A program made the position numbers and the translations under genes. 35,474 nt of DNA. It comes from Lachnospiraceae bacterium. GTDB lineage: Bacteria > Bacillota > Clostridia > Lachnospirales > Lachnospiraceae. The stretch covers positions 1 to 35,474 of the forward strand of contig JAFUAE010000067.1 of NCBI GenBank assembly GCA_017460845.1, given 5' to 3'. Shown in pieces: positions 31,319-35,474 of this stretch. Position 1 is the first letter of the stretch. The number at the start of each line of letters is the position of its first letter. The notes under the pieces were generated by a model that worked only from the letters and a program-made list of their open reading frames with translations, did not search any database and was not told the DNA's origin.

Positions 31319-32443
31319 TTATTTATCGCAGGGAAGTCCCATTTCTTCATAGTAGCGTGCTGCACCCGGATGGATCGGTGCGCCGCAGTAGGATGCAAGT
31401 CCTGCTGTCTCCGGATCAAAGTATCCGAGAGAAGCAACTGCTGCAGCCATATCGTCCTTATTCTCGCAGATCGCCTTGGTAAGCGCATAAGCAAGGTCGT
31501 CGCTCATTGCCGCATTGACCAGGATGTTCTGCTGGGAACCCATGGTGTTGATGTCAGCATCCTGCTTGTTCCATGTGCCTGCCGGCATTACGATCGGTGC
31601 ATAGCCCATTGCTTCCATATTGGCAAGGGTCTCGTCGCCGAGCTGTACGAAGTACATATCGTGGGTCAGAGCAAGCTCTGTCGTGGTAGCCTGTCCTGCA
31701 TCGATGTGGTCGATGGTTGCTTCATAGATGTCATCCTGCAGTCCGCTCTTCAGTGCGTCTGTACCTGTCTTCTCCCATGTTGCGAAGGTCAGGAACTCGT
31801 CTACGGAAATGCCGCATGCCTCGATTACGCGCTCTGCGGTCAGCTCTCCGAGGGAGCCGTTCTTCTTGGTGACAAGCTTGAGCGGATATTTTGCAGCAAT
31901 AACTTCTTCAAGGGTCTTGTAACCTGTCTCATCGACAAATTTCTGGGTGAACATTACGTTTGTGAAGGTATGTCCAAGGCCGCCGCCAAGTGCGCGCACA
32001 TCCGTGCAGCCTGCAAATTCATACTCGGAAGGATCCTTCTCGACGCTCCACTGTGACGGTCCGACATTGGATACGATCACGTCGCATTCTTCGTTCTGGA
32101 TCAGTACCGGTGCGCCTACGCCGCCGGGGCTGTTGGTCGTAAGGTCAATGGTGCTGCCGGACGGAAGTCCCTTCAGCATAGCTGCCTGTACGGCTGCCGC
32201 TACGGAATATGCGCCGGTTCCGACTTCCTGCGCTGCAAATGTCAGGTTAACGGGATCTGTCAGTGCAGATGCCTCTGCCGGAGCTGCTGCCTGTGTTTCT
32301 GCAGCTGCTGCCGTGGTCTCTGCTGCTGCTGCCGCTGCCGTCGTCTCCGCCGGAGCCGCAGTTGTCTGAGCTGTGCCGGAACCGCATGCAGCCAGCGAAA
32401 GCGCCATTGCTGATGCCATTACAAATGCTAATGCCTTTTTCAT
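31319..32443 (-). CDS. TAXI-family TRAP solute-binding lipoprotein
   Basis: 374 residues. Lipoprotein signal with LSLAACGS (Cys20), an Ala/Thr-rich linker (about 24-60), then the TAXI receptor domain: 'VNLTFAAQEVGTGAYSVAAAVQA', 'IDLTTNSPGGVGAPVLIQNEECDVIVSN' and 'IDAGQATTTELA', which match the TAXI group of TRAP receptors. AAGGAG precedes the ATG. It leads the second minus-strand cluster and pairs with the fused permease at 28113-30128. The ligand of TAXI receptors is usually a carboxylate such as glutamate or 2-oxoglutarate; the exact one here is unknown. Confidence 0.9.
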   Translation of the reverse strand: MKKALAFVMASAMALSLAACGSGTAQTTAAPAETTAAAAAAETTAAAAETQAAAPAEASALTDPVNLTFAAQEVGTGAYSVAAAVQAAMLKGLPSGSTIDLTTNSPGGVGAPVLIQNEECDVIVSNVGPSQWSVEKDPSEYEFAGCTDVRALGGGLGHTFTNVMFTQKFVDETGYKTLEEVIAAKYPLKLVTKKNGSLGELTAERVIEACGISVDEFLTFATWEKTGTDALKSGLQDDIYEATIDHIDAGQATTTELALTHDMYFVQLGDETLANMEAMGYAPIVMPAGTWNKQDADINTMGSQQNILVNAAMSDDLAYALTKAICENKDDMAAAVASLGYFDPETAGLASYCGAPIHPGAARYYEEMGLPCDK

Positions 32444-32669
32444 AAATTTCTTCTCCTTTTAATCATTTCTGCTCCGCTGCCGGTCCCGGAATCCGCTTTC
32501 CGGCTCCGCTGCCGGCCCTAAGCTGGCAGCTCCCCGGGAATGCCGGGACTACAGGCAGAACAGGTAACACAAAAATGCAATTGGGGGGAACAATTGTAAA
32601 ACTGAGGTACTTGTCCGAATATCCAAAGGCCCCTTCAGGGCCCGTCCGGGTCCTTTGAAGATTCGTAAA

Positions 32670-32734
32670 TTTACTATGAAAGTCAGCGAAAGCGAGCCGC
32701 AGGCGACGCTTGAGCGCTACTTTCATGTATACGT
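32670..32734. repeat. 65-bp dispersed repeat, copy 2
   Basis: Identical over 65 bp to 15263-15327, same orientation. It is followed by a separate ATGACAGC-GAA-GCTGTCAT hairpin (about 32736-32754). It lies between the divergent TAXI receptor and MerR genes, again upstream of a minus-strand transporter operon. Confidence 0.85.
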
Positions 32735-32895
32735 AATGACAGCGAAGCTGTCATGAATTTACTATAAAAATTAGTGTTGCACCAAGTCCATTCACCAAAA
32801 AAGATAAGAATTCCGGGAATTCCTTGTGCATAATGTAGTAGATTATGAGTTTTTTTTCACGGAACCTGTGGTCGAGTCCGCACTTTTTACTGTAT

Positions 32896-32924
32896 TTGAC
32901 AGTCTCATTTTCAAGGGGTAATAT
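32896..32924 (+). promoter_or_regulatory. Sigma-70-type promoter of the MerR-family gene
   Basis: TTGACA (32896-32901), 17-bp spacer, TAATAT (32919-32924). The transcript would start near 32931, leaving a very short leader. The rest of 32444-32895 holds the 65-bp repeat, a GGCCC...GGGCC stem near 32630 and a pair of GCTCCGCTGCCGG copies (32469, 32501); I find no good minus-strand promoter there. Confidence 0.7.
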
Positions 32925-32947
32925 TTACAGAAAGGGAGGATTTGCTT

Positions 32948-33760
32948 GTGAAATGGTACTCTATTGGTGAATTCGCCGCCAAAACTGGTGTAACACCGGA
33001 TTTTATCAAATATTATGAGAAGAACGGACTGCTGACTCCCAAGGTGAGCGAAAGCGGCTATCGCTCTTATACCGCGGTACGGGTCTCCAATGTCAGTGAA
33101 TGCATAAAGCTGAAAAATATGGGCTTCAGCGCGAAGGAGATCAACCTCCTGCTGACAGAAACCGATTTCCAATCCACCGTGGAGCTGCTGACCAGCCGCA
33201 GGCATGATGTGGAAAATCAGATCCGCTATCTGCAGGGGGTCCTGGATTATACGGATGAGATCAGGACCCAGCTCGATGCCTATGGCCGCGACGCCTGGCA
33301 TATTGACCTCTTCGAGGATTTTTATTTCCTGATCCAGAGCCGGAATTTCAGTTTTGACCGCCTCGGGGATGAGAAGATCCTGAAGGAGTGGCAGCAATGG
33401 CAGCCGAATGTGCGTGCTACCGCCCGCGTGGATAGTCGTCCCGGGAAGCCGCCCGTCATCGAATGGGGCGTCTCTGTGCCTGCTTCCTTTGCCCGGGCGC
33501 AGGGCCTGACTCTCGATGCTCCCGTCGAGCATATTCCGGGAGGCCGGTATCTGGAGTTTTTTGACAAACGCCTGCTGCCGGATGATCAGAACAACGATGA
33601 TCACGAAGGCGTGCGCCGCGGGATGTTCTCCAATGTCCAGCGGATCCTGAATAAGCACAATTTTGAAGTTGTCGGGCCGAGCTTTTTTATTGTGCAGACA
33701 AAGATGCGGGAGAACGGACTGCGTTACACCTATCAGAAGGTGCGCGTACCGATCGAATAA
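32948..33760 (+). CDS. MerR-family regulator with GyrI-like effector domain
   Basis: 270 residues. N-terminal MerR helix-turn-helix with wings: 'YSIGEFAAKTGVTPDFIKYYEKNGLLTPKVSESGYRSYT', then a long dimerisation coil (about 75-115), then a C-terminal domain resembling GyrI/BmrR effector pockets ('EWGVSVPASF', 'GGRYLEFFDK', 'FFIVQTKM'). I chose the GTG at 32948: GGGAGGA lies about 8 nt upstream, while an in-frame TTG 6 nt earlier is too close to it. It is divergent from the TAXI receptor cluster, so it probably controls that cluster in response to a small organic ligand (inference). Confidence 0.85.
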   Translation: MKWYSIGEFAAKTGVTPDFIKYYEKNGLLTPKVSESGYRSYTAVRVSNVSECIKLKNMGFSAKEINLLLTETDFQSTVELLTSRRHDVENQIRYLQGVLDYTDEIRTQLDAYGRDAWHIDLFEDFYFLIQSRNFSFDRLGDEKILKEWQQWQPNVRATARVDSRPGKPPVIEWGVSVPASFARAQGLTLDAPVEHIPGGRYLEFFDKRLLPDDQNNDDHEGVRRGMFSNVQRILNKHNFEVVGPSFFIVQTKMRENGLRYTYQKVRVPIE

Positions 33761-33788
33761 AGCGGCCTGGCAGATGCGCCTTGCCGCC

Positions 33789-33885
33789 GGAGGCATTTCC
33801 GGCAATCATTGCTGACAGATCAGCTGGAGGCATTTCCGGAAAATCGCGAAAGAATCAGTAAGAACTATCAGAAAGGAATCAGTAA
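33789..33885. repeat. Short direct repeats between the MerR and UxaA-type genes
   Basis: GGAGGCATTTCCGG occurs at 33789-33802 and 33826-33839 (37 bp apart), and GAATCAGTAA at 33852-33861 and 33876-33885 (24 bp apart). The latter lies over the ribosome site of the next gene. Confidence 0.6.
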
Positions 33886-33888
33886 TTC

Positions 33889-35124
33889 ATGAAGCTTATG
33901 GGTTATCGCCGTGCAAACGGCAGCTTCGGAATCAGAAATTATGTCGCGGTCCTGCCGTCAGTCTTCTGCGCCAATCATGCGGCCCAGAAGATCGCGGAGC
34001 GCGTGAACAGCATTATTGCGGCGCCGGAGCATTCATCGGAATTTGCTCCGGGACATCTCGACGGCTGCATCGGCCTGCCGCACCAGCTGGGCTGCGGTCA
34101 GCACGGTAAGGATCTTGACCAGACAGTACGCACTCTGATCGGGCTTGGCTGCAATCCCAATATCGGCGCCGTCCTGCTCGTCGGGCTCGGCTGCGAACGC
34201 GTGTCCGTGCAGGAGCTCTATGACGGGATCGCACCGACAGGAAAGCCGGTCCGGACGATCGTGATCCAGGAATGCGGCGGCACGGATAAGACAATTGAAA
34301 AGGGTGTGGAGATCGCCTCGGAACTCGCGGCTGAGCTCGCGAAACAGGAGCGTGAGGCATTTGACGAGAGCAAGCTCCTGGTGGGCTTAAAATGCGGCGG
34401 CACGGATGCCTTAAGCGGTATTGCGGCCAATCCGGCCCTCGGCCTGGCAGTTGACAGGCTGATCGACGGCGGCGGCTCCGCCATGCTGACTGAGATCGGA
34501 GAACTGGTTGGCGCCGAGCATCTGCTTGCAAAGCGCGGCATCAACGAAGAGGTTGCGAAGAGGATCCGGGAGATCATCCTCCATACCGAGGAGGTCCAGC
34601 TCCGGATGACAGAGGGCTATGAGAAGACCGGCAGCCGGGCGGCCCTCGTCACTCCAGGCAATTTTGAAGGCGGCGTGACGACGGTCTCCGAAAAGGCGCT
34701 CGGCGGCATTCTGAAGAGCGGCCACCGGCCCTTTGTCGGTACGCTCGAATACAGCGAACGCCCCGATCTTGATGCCAATCCGGGCCTCTATCTCATGAAT
34801 GCCGAAGGCCAGGACGGCGAGGTGGTGACGCCGATGGCGGCCGCAGGCGCGCAGATCGTCTGCTTTACCTCCGGACGCGGCACGCCCACAGGCTTCCCGT
34901 TTGTTCCGGTCATTAAAATTACCGGCAATGACCACACCTTCCACAATATGGAAGGAGATATCGATATCAATGCCGGGACCTTTGTAACCGGTGAAAAGAC
35001 GCTGGCCGAGGTCGGCGACGAGATTTACGGGATGATCGAAGCCGTGGCAAACGGCATGCAGACCAAGCCGGAACGCGGCGGCCACTGCGAGCTGTTCACC
35101 ATCGGAAGATATGAAATGTATTGA
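33889..35124 (+). CDS. UxaA-type altronate/galactarate dehydratase catalytic subunit (no SAF domain)
   Basis: 411 residues, the catalytic domain only. LKCGGTDALSGIAANPALG, VTPGNFEGGVTTVSEKALG, FTSGRGTPTGFPFVPVIKITG and INAGTFVTGEKTLAEVG are the dehydratase motifs seen also in the UxaA-type enzyme at 5828. Two-subunit sugar acid dehydratases pair such a protein with a small SAF-domain protein of about 100 residues; none is found upstream or downstream within the window. AAAGGA lies about 11 nt before the ATG, slightly far. It follows the MerR gene by 128 nt and ends at a strong terminator. It may act with an unlinked SAF protein or alone. Confidence 0.87.
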   Translation: MKLMGYRRANGSFGIRNYVAVLPSVFCANHAAQKIAERVNSIIAAPEHSSEFAPGHLDGCIGLPHQLGCGQHGKDLDQTVRTLIGLGCNPNIGAVLLVGLGCERVSVQELYDGIAPTGKPVRTIVIQECGGTDKTIEKGVEIASELAAELAKQEREAFDESKLLVGLKCGGTDALSGIAANPALGLAVDRLIDGGGSAMLTEIGELVGAEHLLAKRGINEEVAKRIREIILHTEEVQLRMTEGYEKTGSRAALVTPGNFEGGVTTVSEKALGGILKSGHRPFVGTLEYSERPDLDANPGLYLMNAEGQDGEVVTPMAAAGAQIVCFTSGRGTPTGFPFVPVIKITGNDHTFHNMEGDIDINAGTFVTGEKTLAEVGDEIYGMIEAVANGMQTKPERGGHCELFTIGRYEMY

Positions 35125-35157
35125 TTACTGCGGTATGTGCGCCCCGCGCACACACAG

Positions 35158-35188
35158 ACAGCCGGGCCTGATAAGCCCGGCTGTTTTT
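35158..35188 (+). terminator. Intrinsic terminator after the UxaA-type gene
   Basis: CAGCCGGGC (35159-35167) pairs with GCCCGGCTG (35174-35182), followed by TTTTT. Confidence 0.9.
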
Positions 35189-35218
35189 AACGGCTGTTTT
35201 CATTTCCAGCTGCCTGTT

Positions 35219-35288
35219 TTTCTGTTCAGCAGCATTCTCCGGCTGCATCGATCCGCTTTAGTAGTAGCACTCTCCGGCTGCATTGATC
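35219..35288. repeat. 35-bp tandem duplication spanning the stop of the cell-wall-binding remnant
   Basis: On the minus strand, GATCAATGCAGCCGGAGAGT starts at 35288 and GATCGATGCAGCCGGAGAAT at 35253, 35 bp apart. The first copy includes the stop codon (TACTACTAA); the second is beyond it. Confidence 0.85.
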
Positions 35289-35380
35289 GGCCAGCCGTTG
35301 ACCATCGTGTTGGTGACCATTTTGCCGTCCGCGCCGACGTAGTACCAGATATGGGCATTCCCCCGGCGAAAGACTGTTGT
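35258..35380 (-). pseudogene. 3' remnant of a cell-wall-binding repeat protein
   Basis: In one minus-strand frame the reading runs 'AHIWYYVGADGKMVTNT', then 'MVNGWPINAAGECYY' and a stop (35258-35260), exactly the pattern of choline-binding/CW-binding repeats (Trp, Tyr-Tyr, Gly, Asp-Gly). The frame is closed by TAA at 35381-35383 before any start codon, and upstream sequence is AT-rich with a 13-bp tandem AATTAAACAACAG. It is therefore the end of a surface protein whose 5' part is lost, or a fragment created by a junction near 35366. The window ends at 35474, so the rest could not be checked. Confidence 0.65.
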
Positions 35381-35474
35381 TTAATTCTGTTGTTTAATTT
35401 GCTTAGTTTTAAAACATTTAAATATCTGTTCAGGAGCATTTTAAGCAATATACTCGAAATATATATAATACATC

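Noticed and set aside
32444-32669. MerR-type promoter with 19-bp spacing for the TAXI receptor gene
   Set aside because: A TTGGAT...TTTTAC pair at about 19 bp can be drawn on the minus strand near 32630-32600, but both boxes are poor and no MerR dyad lies between them.
35200-35448. 82-residue minus-strand open frame at the right edge
   Set aside because: A different frame over the same DNA gives clear cell-wall-binding repeats, so this frame is a shadow of the remnant.

Overview
The window looks like a chromosomal segment of a low-to-moderate GC anaerobic Firmicute, most likely a Lachnospiraceae-type Clostridium. The signs are strong GGAGG ribosome sites, AUG/GUG/UUG starts, lipoprotein binding proteins with a 'LAACG' lipobox followed by Ala/Thr/Glu/Gln-rich linkers, an Etf-linked flavin dehydrogenase, and several TRAP/TTT transporters. 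No phage, integrase, transposase, CRISPR array, rRNA or tRNA gene was seen. The window is devoted to uptake and breakdown of organic, hydroxy and sugar acids.

Layout. (1) 1-3823: the start of a GntR regulator (minus) faces a plus-strand operon glcD-like/etfB/etfA (Etf-linked 2-hydroxyacid dehydrogenase) with a clear promoter and palindromic operator. (2) 3973-15214: ten minus-strand genes, transcribed in the order DapA-family aldolase, TRAP binding protein DctP, DctQ, DctM, metal-dependent amidohydrolase, 2-hydroxyacid dehydrogenase, LarA-like nickel racemase/epimerase, UxaA/GarD-type dehydratase, second DapA-family aldolase, AEC exporter. (3) 15567-19664: a divergent PrpR-like regulator whose AAA+ domain has lost GAFTGA and Walker B, then an iron alcohol dehydrogenase and a small membrane protein. 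Matching 17-bp dyads (TGTTKCA-N3-TGMAACA) lie at the divergent promoters and upstream of the alcohol dehydrogenase. (4) 19880-23188: a tripartite tricarboxylate transporter, tctB-tctA-tctC, ended by a terminator. (5) 23322-24010: about 700 bp of gene-free, highly repetitive DNA with three different tandem arrays. (6) 24013-32443: a second minus-strand cluster of TAXI binding protein, SDR dehydrogenase, fused TRAP permease, fumarate-reductase-like flavoprotein, intracellular sialidase-like protein and EamA transporter, divergent from a MerR regulator. (7) 33889-35124: an UxaA-type dehydratase without a SAF domain, a terminator, then the 3' remnant of a cell-wall-binding repeat protein.

A working model for region 2 (inference): TRAP-imported acyl or sugar acids are processed by the amidohydrolase, epimerised or racemised at C2 by the nickel-pincer LarA homologue, dehydrated by the UxaA-type enzyme and cleaved by the DapA-type aldolases. 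The 2-hydroxyacid dehydrogenase, the iron alcohol dehydrogenase and the Etf-linked dehydrogenase would handle the redox steps.

The most striking non-gene signal is a repeated pattern of short tandem duplications (12-42 bp) at gene 3' ends. Several include the stop codon itself (etfA, tctA, the sialidase-like gene, the cell-wall-binding remnant), and others start just after or at the stop (PrpR-like regulator, small membrane protein, EamA transporter). A 65-bp element also occurs in two identical copies 17 kb apart.
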